DNA from: Candidatus Rhodoferax bjergmarkensis
Lineage (GTDB): Bacteria > Pseudomonadota > Gammaproteobacteria > Burkholderiales > Burkholderiaceae_C
Length of the DNA stretch: 64,000 bases
Assembly: GCA_016708345.1 (NCBI GenBank)
Contig: JADJFX010000003.1
Span: 434,001-498,000 of the forward strand
Direction of reading: 5' to 3'
Below the pieces are notes generated by a model. The model saw only the letters and a list, made by a program, of their open reading frames with translations, had not been told where the DNA came from and searched no databases. A program made the translations under genes and the position numbers. This document shows, in pieces, positions 7,396 through 16,365 of this stretch. The first letter of the stretch is position 1. Each line of letters starts with the position of its first letter.

Positions 7396-8972
7396 CCAGC
7401 ATTCAACAACGCGCCGAACTTCAACGCCGAATCTGGCAAATCGCCAACGACGTCCGAGGCGCTGTGGACGGTTGGGATTTCAAGCAGTACGTGCTGGGAA
7501 CCCTGTTCTATCGCTTCATCAGCGAAAACTTTGCGGCCTACATCGAAGGCGGTGACGAGAGCATCCACTACGCCGCGCTGAACGACGTGGTCATCACGCC
7601 AGAAATCCGGGACGATGCCATCAAAACCAAGGGCTACTTCATTTACCCCAGCCAGCTTTTCGTGAACGTCGCGACTAACGCCAACACGAATGAGAGCCTG
7701 AACACTTATTTGGCCAACATCTTCAAGGCCATCGAGGCCTCGGCCAGTGGCTACCCCTCCGAGCAGGACATCCGTGGCCTGTTCGCCGACTTCGACACCA
7801 CCAGCAACCGCCTGGGCAACACCGTCAAAGACAAAAACGCCCGCCTGGCGGCGGTGCTAAAAGGCGTGGCCGAGCTGGACTTCGGCCATGACTTTTATGA
7901 AAACAGCGATGCCAGCCACATCGACCTGTTTGGTGATGCTTATGAATTCCTCATCTCCAACTACGCGGCCAACGCTGGCAAGTCCGGGGGCGAGTTTTTC
8001 ACGCCGCAGCAGGTCTCCAAGCTGATCGCCCGGCTGGCCATGCACGGGCAGAGCAGCATCAACAAGATTTACGACCCGGCCTGCGGTTCTGGCTCGCTGC
8101 TGCTGCAAGCCAAAAAGCAGTTTGACGCGCACATTATTGAAGACGGCTTCTTCGGTCAGGAACTCAACCACACCACCTACAACCTGGCGCGGATGAACAT
8201 GTTCCTGCACAACGTCAACTACGACAAATTCAACATCGAGCTGGGCGACACCCTCACCCTGCCACACTTTGGCGATGACAAACCCTTCGATGCCATCGTG
8301 TCCAACCCGCCGTATTCGGTGAGGTGGGTGGGCAGCGACGACCCCACCCTTATCAACGACGACCGCTTTGCCCCGGCCGGTGTGCTGGCGCCCAAATCCA
8401 AGGCCGACTTTGCCTTTGTGCTCCACGCGCTCAACTACCTGTCCAGCAAGGGCCGTGCGGCCATCGTCTGCTTTCCCGGCATTTTTTACCGGGGCGGGGC
8501 CGAGCAGAAGATCCGTCAATACCTGGTGGACAACAACTATGTGGAAACGGTGATTTCGCTCGCTCCCAACCTGTTCTTCGGCACCACCATCGCCGTGAGC
8601 ATTCTGGTGCTGTCCAAACACAAGACCGACACCCACACCCAGTTCATCGACGCCAGCGGCCTGTTCAAGAAAGAAACCAACAACAACGCCTTGCTGGACA
8701 CGCACATCGACCAGATCATGGCAGTGTTCGACAGCAAGGCGAACGTCGATCACTTTGCCCAGTCCGTACCGTTTGAGAAGGTCGCCGCCAACGACTACAA
8801 CCTGTCGGTCAGCAGCTATGTGGAAGCCAAAGACACCCGCGAGGTGGTGGACATTGCCCAGCTCAATGCTGAGCTGAAAACCACGGTCGCCAAGATTGAC
8901 CAGCTTCGCAAAGACATCGACGCCATCGTGGCCGAGATTGAAGGGGGGCCTCAACAAGAGGAGCAAGCATGA
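7392..8972 (+). CDS. hsdM: Type I restriction-modification DNA methyltransferase subunit
   Basis: A 526-residue modification subunit that, with HsdS, methylates adenine N6 in a bipartite target. It has the N-terminal HsdM helical domain (RRIWQIANDVRGAVDGWDF), then the SAM-binding motif I DPACGSGSLLL near residue 227 and the catalytic motif IV NPPY near residue 305. The length and sequence fit the EcoR124/type IC branch. It overlaps the HTH gene upstream and rhuM downstream by 4 bp each. With hsdS broken, the methyltransferase may have no target recognition unless another HsdS exists in the cell. Confidence 0.95.
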   Translation: MTSIQQRAELQRRIWQIANDVRGAVDGWDFKQYVLGTLFYRFISENFAAYIEGGDESIHYAALNDVVITPEIRDDAIKTKGYFIYPSQLFVNVATNANTNESLNTYLANIFKAIEASASGYPSEQDIRGLFADFDTTSNRLGNTVKDKNARLAAVLKGVAELDFGHDFYENSDASHIDLFGDAYEFLISNYAANAGKSGGEFFTPQQVSKLIARLAMHGQSSINKIYDPACGSGSLLLQAKKQFDAHIIEDGFFGQELNHTTYNLARMNMFLHNVNYDKFNIELGDTLTLPHFGDDKPFDAIVSNPPYSVRWVGSDDPTLINDDRFAPAGVLAPKSKADFAFVLHALNYLSSKGRAAIVCFPGIFYRGGAEQKIRQYLVDNNYVETVISLAPNLFFGTTIAVSILVLSKHKTDTHTQFIDASGLFKKETNNNALLDTHIDQIMAVFDSKANVDHFAQSVPFEKVAANDYNLSVSSYVEAKDTREVVDIAQLNAELKTTVAKIDQLRKDIDAIVAEIEGGPQQEEQA

Positions 8973-10015
8973 GCAGCAAAAAAAACCTGCCCACCATTCG
9001 CTCATCCGCAGCCGAATACCTCACCTTTATCGCGGCCAGTGGCCAAGGCGGGGTAGAAGCCGTGTACGCCGACGAAGACGTGTGGTTGAGCCAAAAAATG
9101 ATGGGCGAGCTGTATGGCGTCAACGTTCGCACGGTGAGCGAACACCTGAAAAACATCTTTGCTGACTATGAGTTGGAGCAAGAATCAGTTATCCGAAATT
9201 TCCGGATAACTGCCGCCGACGGCAAAAACTACAACACCCAGCACTACAACCTGTCGGCCACCATTGCCGTGGGCTACAAAGTCAACTCCGAGCGGGCGGT
9301 GCAGTTTCGCAAGTGGGCCACGGGCATCATCAAAGAATTCACCATCAAAGCCTACGCCATGGACGACGAGCGGTTGAAAAACGATGGCTCCATCCTGGGT
9401 AAAAAATACTTTGAGCAGCAGCTCGTCCGCATTCGCGAAATTCGCCTGTCCGAGCGCAAGTTCTACCAAAAAATTACCGACATCTACGCCACCGCCATCG
9501 ACTACGACGCCAGCGCCCAAGCCACCCAGCGGTTTTTTGCCAACGTACAAAACAAACTGCACTGGGCCATCCACGGCCAAACCGCTGCTGAAGTCATCCA
9601 CGCCCGAGCCAACGCCGAACACGCCCATATGGGCCTCAACACTTGGCGGGATGCACCCAACGGCAAAATTCAGAAATTTGATGTGGTGGTGGCCAAAAAC
9701 TACCTCAGCGATACCGAGTTAGCCCAGCTACAAAGGCTGGTGAGCGCCTACCTGGATCTGGCCGAATCCATGGCCGAGCGCAACATCCCCATGACCATGC
9801 AAGACTGGGAAACACGCCTCAACCGCTTCATTGAAGCCGCAGACCGAGCAGTCTTGCAAGACGCAGGCAAGGTCAGCAAAGAAATTGCTCACGCCCACGC
9901 CTTGAGTGAATTTGAAAAATACCGCGTGGTGCAAGACCGCTTGTATGAGTCTGACTTTGACAAGGCCCTCAAAGCCCAACTGACCCACGATGCAAAGGGG
10001 CCGGACGATGAGTGA
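8969..10015 (+). CDS. rhuM: RhuM family protein
   Basis: A 348-residue protein of the RhuM (virulence-associated) family, first named in a Salmonella pathogenicity island and commonly found inserted in type I R-M operons. The N-terminal part contains an HTH-like segment (WLSQKMMGELYGVNVRTVSE) that resembles phage antirepressor/KilA-N-type DNA-binding regions, and the C-terminal part is helical. Biochemical function is not established. It overlaps hsdM by 4 bp upstream, and its TGA lies inside the start of the hsdS remnant, so all are translated from one message. Its conserved position between hsdM and hsdS suggests a role linked to control or defence. Confidence 0.88.
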   Translation: MSSKKNLPTIRSSAAEYLTFIAASGQGGVEAVYADEDVWLSQKMMGELYGVNVRTVSEHLKNIFADYELEQESVIRNFRITAADGKNYNTQHYNLSATIAVGYKVNSERAVQFRKWATGIIKEFTIKAYAMDDERLKNDGSILGKKYFEQQLVRIREIRLSERKFYQKITDIYATAIDYDASAQATQRFFANVQNKLHWAIHGQTAAEVIHARANAEHAHMGLNTWRDAPNGKIQKFDVVVAKNYLSDTELAQLQRLVSAYLDLAESMAERNIPMTMQDWETRLNRFIEAADRAVLQDAGKVSKEIAHAHALSEFEKYRVVQDRLYESDFDKALKAQLTHDAKGPDDE

Positions 10016-10795
10016 GATGAACTATTTGGACAAGCTGCTGGATGGGGTTGCGGTGGAGTGGATCGAGGTAGGCGAGTTAATTTCACCGCAGCGCGGGAGA
10101 AGACTCGTCAAAAGCCAATTACAAGAAGTCGGTAGTTATGCCGTCTATCAGAACAGCATGAAGCCACTCGGTTACTACCATGAAAGTAATGCACAAGCTG
10201 GGGCTACCTTTGTAATTGTTGCAGGTGCAGCAGGCGAGATTGGTTTTAGCGATGTTGCTTTCTGGGCAGCAGATGATGTCTATTTCTTCCCAGACTCAAA
10301 TTCTGTTAACAACAAATATCTGTAAACCGGCCGCCAATCTGCGCATTTACCGCCCATACAGCCGAGCTTACAGCCGAGCTTACAGCCGAGCTTACAGCCC
10401 GCAAAAACAATACAAGCACTACCGCGACCAGTTGTTGAGCTTTGAAGATGGAAATGTTGAATGGACAGCGGATGAATTCGGAGACTTATCATGGGCAGCG
10501 GTAGGCTGAAAGATCCAGAAATCCGGATCCCCTGCTGTGTCCAGAACACCCCAAAAAGTCCGATTGCTGTTAGAAATGATTTCGGGGCCGAAAGTCGTCC
10601 GCATTCTGGACGCATTTACCTCGCCCTTACAGCCGAGCTTACAGCCGTCGATCCAAATTTGACGCCCTAACCAACTCCATTAAGGAGGGTTTGCCCCGCG
10701 AAATTGCTCTGCGCCAGAAGCAATACGCGCATTACCGCGATTTGCTTTTGAGCTTTCCGCGATCGCAGACTGACGACCAAGGAGGCATGCAATGA
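10008..10795 (+). pseudogene. hsdS: Broken type I specificity subunit with TAEL repeats
   Basis: Starts at ATG 10008 overlapping rhuM and reads a normal target-recognition-domain beginning (NYLDKLLDGVAVEWIEVGEL) up to NNKYL, then stops at 10325. The rest of that domain is missing. Next come three TAEL-coding 12-bp repeats and a frame-shifted central helix (KQYKHYRDQLLSFEDGNVEW). After another gap there is one more TAEL unit and the C-terminal helix (FDALTNSIKEGLPREIALRQ, then QYAHYRDLLLSFP), ending at TGA 10795, which overlaps the fic ATG. Both target-recognition domains are largely deleted and the frame breaks at an A5 run (10403-10407). As written it cannot make a working HsdS. Confidence 0.88.
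10357..10392 (+). repeat. Three 12-bp TAEL-coding repeats in the hsdS spacer
   Basis: Three exact copies of TACAGCCGAGCT followed by a fourth partial unit. In the HsdS frame each gives Thr-Ala-Glu-Leu. In EcoR124I and EcoR124II, two versus three TAEL repeats set the spacer length between half-sites, so three copies match the R124/3 form. A further single unit is at 10626-10640. Confidence 0.9.
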
Positions 10796-11397
10796 TCCTG
10801 AAAAACAAACTCGGTATTGATAACCAGGTCGAGCTCGCAAAAGCCGAAGAGAAACTCAGCAAGAAAAAGGCCAAGCAATTGTTTGACTCGGGCGACATCC
10901 ACAAGGCAGAAGTCGGTACCTTCGACGGTCTGTCGTTTATCCATGCTTATTTATTCGGCGATATTTATCACTTTGCCGGCAAGATGCGCAATGTAAATAT
11001 CGCCAAAGGTCAATTCCGGTTTGCGGCTGTGCTGTATCTCGAAGCCGCCCTGAAGCAGATCGATGCCATGCCACAGAGCACATTCGATGAAATCATCGAA
11101 AAATATGTGGAGATGAATGTCGCTCACCCGTTTCGTGAAGGCAATGGCCGGGCCACCCGTATCTGGCTGGATTTGATGCTTAAAAAAGGCATCCGGCAGG
11201 TGGTGGACTGGAATTTGGTGGACAAGGCTGAATACCTCTCGGCGATGCAGCGCAGCGTGGTGAAAGATCTGGAAATCAAGGCGCTGCTCAAGCAGGCGCT
11301 TACCGATAAAGTGGATGACCGAACCTTGTTCATGAAAGGCATCGATGTGAGCTACTACTACGAAGGGTATAGCGAATTCAAAACCGGTGAGCTGTAG
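10792..11397 (+). CDS. fic: Fic-domain protein adenylyltransferase, class III (self-inhibited)
   Basis: A 201-residue Fic enzyme that would transfer AMP from ATP to a hydroxyl side chain of a target protein. The catalytic motif HPFREGNGR starts near residue 112, the usual HxFx(D/E)GNGR. At the C-terminus SYYYEG (Ser187 to Glu191) matches the class III inhibitory helix motif (S/T)xxxE(G/N), so it is a NmFic-like enzyme held inactive by its own helix. Length agrees with NmFic (about 190 residues). A strong AAGGAGG ribosome-binding site precedes the ATG, which overlaps the stop of the hsdS remnant. Placed between hsdS and hsdR in the R-M operon; target unknown. Confidence 0.92.
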   Translation: MILKNKLGIDNQVELAKAEEKLSKKKAKQLFDSGDIHKAEVGTFDGLSFIHAYLFGDIYHFAGKMRNVNIAKGQFRFAAVLYLEAALKQIDAMPQSTFDEIIEKYVEMNVAHPFREGNGRATRIWLDLMLKKGIRQVVDWNLVDKAEYLSAMQRSVVKDLEIKALLKQALTDKVDDRTLFMKGIDVSYYYEGYSEFKTGEL

Positions 11398-11477
11398 CGC
11401 TCAGCCCGGGCCCACGATCTTTTGTCCCACAGGCTGTGGGACAAATGTGATCTCGCCTTTAGCCAGGAACAATACCC

Positions 11478-14400
11478 ATGACCGATTACAAAACCATTGC
11501 CGAATCGAAGAACTTCATCGTTCTGGATAGATACACCCCGGAATGGAAGGTTGCCGAAAACTTCCAAAGCGAGGGCGACCTGGAGCGGGAGTTCGTTCAG
11601 GATTTGCAAAACCAGGGGTATGAATACCTGCCCGGCCTGAACACGCCCCAGGCTTTGTTGGCCAATGTGCGTGTCCAGCTGCAAACGCTCAATAGCGTGC
11701 AATTTGCCGATGCCGAGTGGCAGCGGTTTGTGGAAACCTGGTTGGACAAACCGAGCGACGGCATTGTGGAGAAAACCCGCAAGGTTCACGACGACTACAT
11801 CCATGACTTTGTCTTTGACGACGGGCGCATCCAGAACATCTACCTGCTGGACAAGAAGAACATCGCCCGCAACAAGGTTCAGGTGATCAAGCAGTTTGAG
11901 CAGACTGGCAGCCATGCCAACCGCTATGACGTGACCATTTTGGTCAATGGCCTGCCGCTGGTGCAGGTGGAATTAAAGAAGCGCGGCGTGGCGATTCGCG
12001 AAGCCTTCAACCAGGTTCACCGCTACAGCAAAGAGAGCTTCAACAGCGAGCATTCCCTGTACAAGTATTTGCAGCTGTTTGTGATTTCCAACGGCACCGA
12101 CAGCCGTTACTTCGCCAATACCACGCAGCGCAACAAGAACAGCTTCGACTTCACCATGAACTGGGCGAAGGCGGACAACACGCTGATCAAGGACCTGAAG
12201 GACTTCACGGCCACCTTCTTCCAGAAGCACACGCTGCTCAATGTGCTGCTGCACTACTCGGTATTTGATGTCAGCAACACGCTGCTGGTGATGCGTCCGT
12301 ACCAGATTGCCGCCACGGAGCGCATTCTTTGGAAGATCAACAGCGCCTATCAAGCCAAACGCTGGAGTGACCTGGAAAGTGGTGGCTTCATTTGGCACAC
12401 CACTGGCTCTGGCAAAACCCTGACCAGCTTCAAAGCGGCGCGTCTGGCCACGGAGCTGGACTTCATCGACAAAGTGTTCTTCGTGGTGGACCGCAAGGAT
12501 CTGGACTACCAGACCATGAAGGAATACCAGCGCTTCTCGCCGGACAGCGTGAACGGCTCAGACAGCACGGCGGGCCTGAAGCGCAACCTGGAGAAGATTG
12601 ATAACAAGATCGTCGTCACCACCATCCAGAAGCTCAACAACCTGATGAAGGGCGAAGCTGATTTGCCTATTTATGGCAAGCAGGTGGTGTTCATTTTCGA
12701 TGAATGCCACCGCAGCCAGTTTGGTGAAGCGCAGAAGAACCTGAAGAGAAAGTTCAAGAAGTTCTATCAGTTTGGTTTCACCGGCACGCCCATCTTCCCG
12801 GAAAACGCGCTGGGCGCTGAAACCACCGCCAGCGTGTTTGGCCGTGAACTGCATTCGTATGTCATCACCGATGCCATACGAGACGAGAAGGTGTTGAAGT
12901 TCAAGGTGGATTACAACGATGTGCGCCCGCAGTTCAAGGCGATCGAAACCGAGCAGGACGAGAAAAACTCACTGCAGCGGAGAACAAGCAGGCCTTGCTG
13001 CACCCGGACCGCATCCGCGAGATCACCCAGTACATCCTGAACAACTTCCGTCAGAAGACCCACCGACTGCACGCGGGCAACAAGGGCTTCAATGCCATGT
13101 TTGCCGTCAGCAGCGTGGATGCCGCCAAGCTGTACTACGAGTGCTTCAGGGAGTTGCAGAAGGCCAGCGACAAGCCGTTGCGCGTGGCGACCATCTTCTC
13201 TTTCGCCGCCAACGAAGAGCAGGACGCGATTGGCGACATCCAGGACGAGAGCTTTGATGTATCGGCCATGAACAGCAGCGCCAAGGAGTTTTTGAGCGCA
13301 GCCATCACGGACTACAACGCGCTGTTCAAAACCAACTTCAGCGTCGATAGCAATGGCTTCCAGAACTACTACCGCGATCTGGCCAAGCAGGTCAAAGCCA
13401 AGGAGATCGACCTATTGATCGTGGTGGGGATGTTCCTGACCGGGTTTGACGCCCCCACGCTCAACACGCTGTTTGTCGATAAGAACCTGCGCTACCACGG
13501 GCTGATGCAGGCCTACTCACGTACCAACCGCATCTTCGACGCCACCAAAACCTTCGGCAATATCGTCACCTTTCGCGATCTGGAACAGGCGACCATTGCT
13601 GCCATCACCCTGTTCGGTGACAAGAACACCAAAAACGTGGTGCTGGAGAAAAGCTACAAGGAGTACATGGACGGCTTCACCGATGCGGCCACTGGTGAGG
13701 CGCGGCGTGGCTTTGTGGAGGTGGTCAAGGAGCTTGAAACACGCTTTCCCGATCCCACTGCCATTGAGAAGGAGGCCGACAAGAAGGCCTTCGCCAAGCT
13801 CTTTGGCGAATATTTGCGCCTAGAGAATGTTCTGCAGAACTACGATGAGTTCGCCAGCTTGAGGGAACTGCAAAGCGTTGACGTGAACGACCCGGCAGCG
13901 GTAGATGCGTTCAAGACCAAGCACTATCTGACTGATGAGGACGTGACCGCATTGGCCGCCATGACGCTCCCCGCCGAGCGGAAAATTCAGGATTACCGAT
14001 CAACCTACAACGATGTGCGCGACTGGCTGCGCCGAGAAAAATCCTCGACCGAAAGGGACAAATCCACCATCGACTGGGATGACGTGGTCTTTGAGGTGGA
14101 CCTGCTGAAGTCGCAGGAAATCAATCTGGACTACATCCTGGAATTGATTTTCGACCACAACAAGAAGATCAAGAGCAAATCAGACCTGGTGGATGAAGTG
14201 CGCCGCGTCATTCGTGCCAGTCTGGGAAATCGCGCGAAAGAGAGCTTGTTGGTGGACTTCATCAACCAGACAGACCTGGACCAGATCGGCGACAAGGCCA
14301 GCGTGATTGACGCCTTCTTCACCTTTGCCCAAGCGGAGCAGCAACGTGAAGCCCAGGAATTGATCAACTCCGAGAGCATGAACGCCGAGGCCGCCAGACG

Positions 14401-14575
14401 CTACATCACCGCATCACTGAAGCGTGAATTTGCCAGCGACAGTGGCACGGAGCTGAATTCCGTTTTGCCCAAGATGAGTCCGCTCAATCCGCAATATCTG
14501 GCCAAAAAACAAAGCGTGTTCCAGAAAATCGCCGCATTTGTGGAGAAGTTCAAGGGCGTCGGCGGGCAGGTCTGA
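11478..14575 (+). CDS. hsdR: Type I restriction endonuclease subunit R, interrupted by a frameshift
   Basis: About 1,030 residues if one base is restored; translocates DNA with ATP and cleaves unmodified DNA. The N-terminal nuclease core has RYDVTILV and VELKKRG, the D...ExK pattern of EcoR124 HsdR. Helicase motif I is HTTGSGKT near residue 310 and motif II is DECHRSQ. The reading frame breaks at the A5 run 12963-12967: frame one ends at 13040, while the second frame picks up cleanly with KQALLHPDRIREITQY and runs to TGA 14575. One added A would give DEKKLTAAENKQALL without loss of sequence. It is therefore either a sequencing error or a recent inactivating deletion. The gene is 80 bp after fic. 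Confidence 0.93.
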
Positions 14576-14811
14576 GGGGACTGTAAATGCTGCACAGGTC
14601 TCCTCTGCAATCGAGGGAGTCTTCTCACGGCGACGATCAGGGTGGCAAGGAAGTGGGGCAGTTATATCGACTCGCATGACTCCTGCAGGCCAACCATTCA
14701 CTCCTGAATTGATAGCTGCTCCCGCACGCCAGACGTGCGCAAATGCCCTATTTGATGCACAAGATTTGGCTCACAACCTCAGCGGCTGCCACACCCCTTG
14801 CATCCGGGCCG
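14576..14811. other. Right boundary of the R-M island
   Basis: 236 bp between convergent hsdR and the antiporter operon. It contains repeat copy 3 (14702-14750) and nothing else coding. It mirrors the left side, where a repeat is followed by the antiporter 3' remnant. Confidence 0.6.
14702..14750 (+). repeat. Dispersed GATAGCTGCTTGCGCA repeat, copy 3
   Basis: Reads TCCTGAATTGATAGCTGCTC followed by CCGCACGCCAGACGTGCGCA. Same upstream bases as copy 2. Confidence 0.88.
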
Positions 14812-16365
14812 TCACCTGGCGCTGCGCAGGACGTTGGCGGCATTGTCGTGCTGCCCCAGGGGTTGAGGGCGGTATTCGCGCTCGGCAATCAGCTTCGCCC
14901 ACGCGAGCGGGCTGCCCGGCGACTGGGCAAACACACCGGCGGCCAGGGTCATGATGGCCGTGGCCAGCGGCGGCAACAGCAAAAGCCAGGCAGTCTCACG
15001 CCAGCCGCGCGCCGCTATATGTTCCTCGGGCCAGGCAGTTGGCACGGGCCGCAACCAGGCGCGCCAGAGTATGGGCAGGAAGTAGGCTGCGTTGAGCAGG
15101 CTCGAAGCCCACAGCACCCAGATTGCCCAGTCCATCGCGGCTGCGGCCGCACCGTCCGACAGCCAAGCCTTGCTGATGGCTCCGGCGGTGAGCGGTGCCC
15201 CCATCATGCCCAGCGCCCCGATCGAGAAGGCCACGGTGGTCAGCGGCATGCGCCGCCCGGCACCATCCATTTCGCTGACCTTGTGGATACCCAGCGTTTC
15301 CGCGTAATTGCCCGCGCAAAAGAACAAAGTGACTTTCATGATGCCCTGGTGCACCAGATGCACAAGACCGCCGATGGTGCCGATGGGGCCGAACAGTGCC
15401 AAGCCGAGCACGATATAGGACACCTGGCTCACCGTGGAATACGCCAGCCGTTTTTTGAGGTCGTCCTGAAACAGCGCGCGCAAACTGCCCCACAGAATGG
15501 TCACGGCAGCCAATATGGCAAGCGGGTAGAGCAGCTCTAGCGACTGCGCAAATTCGACGCCATACACCTCGTAAATAATGCGCACGATGCCGAAGGCGCC
15601 CGCCTTGACGACGGCGACGGCGTGCAACAGCGCCGACACCGGTGCCGGGGCCACCATGGCCTGGGGCAGCCAACCGTGCAGCGGCACGATGGCCGCCTTG
15701 ACACCCACCCCGGCGATCAGCAGCAGGAAAATAATTTTCAACTGCCCTGCGTATTGCGGCCCCAGCGCAGCGGCAATGCCGCCCTGTGCAAACTCGGTAT
15801 GGCCCAGCAAGTGGTGCAGCCAGACAATGCCAGTCAGCAAGGCCGTGCCGCCGATCAGCGTGTACAACAGGTAGACCGTGCCACCCTTCATGGCCTTGTC
15901 AGTACCGCGGTGCACCACCAGCGGGAAGGTGGACAGCGTGAGCAGCTCGTAAAAGATGAAAAACGTGAACAGGTTGGCGGCCATGGCAATGCCCATGGTG
16001 GCCGTCACACACAGGCTGAAAAAGCCAAAGAAACGGCTGCGGTGCGGCGCATCCTCCAGGTAGCCAATGGCGTAGAGCGTGGTGAACAGCCACAAAATGG
16101 CCGACAGCGTAATGAACAGCATGCCCAGGGTATCGGCCTTGAGCGCGAGTTCCAGACCGGGCAACACCTCGTAGCGCACGCTGTACGCCTCGCCACCCGC
16201 CACACCGACCAGCAGCACCACGACCAGGCCCAGCTTGACAGTAGCACCCAGCAGGTTGAGGAAAGACCGCATGCCAACCCAGGCGTCCGGCAGCATGAAG
16301 ATGACCAGGCCCGGTAGCAACGAAGACGCCAGCACACCCAGCAGCAAGAGTTCCTGGCTGATCAT
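14812..16365 (-). CDS. Proton-translocating antiporter subunit D-like protein (second copy)
   Basis: A 517-residue polytopic inner-membrane protein of the NuoL/M/N and MrpA/D superfamily. The conserved core is visible: GWLPQAMVAPAPVSALLHAV with the lysine-bearing VVKAG following, and the second lysine region KKRLAYSTVSQVSYI. The ATG at 16365 overlaps the TGA of the upstream D subunit (ATGA). It takes the place of a full-length MrpA and probably provides a second ion channel in the complex. Its last ~340 bp are duplicated in decayed form at 6673-7012. The C-terminal residues after the duplicated block (PQPLGQHDNAANVLRSAR) are specific to this copy. Confidence 0.88.
   Translation of the reverse strand: MISQELLLLGVLASSLLPGLVIFMLPDAWVGMRSFLNLLGATVKLGLVVVLLVGVAGGEAYSVRYEVLPGLELALKADTLGMLFITLSAILWLFTTLYAIGYLEDAPHRSRFFGFFSLCVTATMGIAMAANLFTFFIFYELLTLSTFPLVVHRGTDKAMKGGTVYLLYTLIGGTALLTGIVWLHHLLGHTEFAQGGIAAALGPQYAGQLKIIFLLLIAGVGVKAAIVPLHGWLPQAMVAPAPVSALLHAVAVVKAGAFGIVRIIYEVYGVEFAQSLELLYPLAILAAVTILWGSLRALFQDDLKKRLAYSTVSQVSYIVLGLALFGPIGTIGGLVHLVHQGIMKVTLFFCAGNYAETLGIHKVSEMDGAGRRMPLTTVAFSIGALGMMGAPLTAGAISKAWLSDGAAAAAMDWAIWVLWASSLLNAAYFLPILWRAWLRPVPTAWPEEHIAARGWRETAWLLLLPPLATAIMTLAAGVFAQSPGSPLAWAKLIAEREYRPQPLGQHDNAANVLRSAR

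Noticed and set aside
10357..10640. CRISPR array
   Set aside because: The 12-bp units are directly tandem without spacers and encode TAEL in the HsdS frame.
12963..12967. Phase-variable switch in hsdR
   Set aside because: The run is only five A residues, too short for frequent slippage. Other genes show the same kind of single-base loss, so sequencing error or ordinary mutation is more likely.
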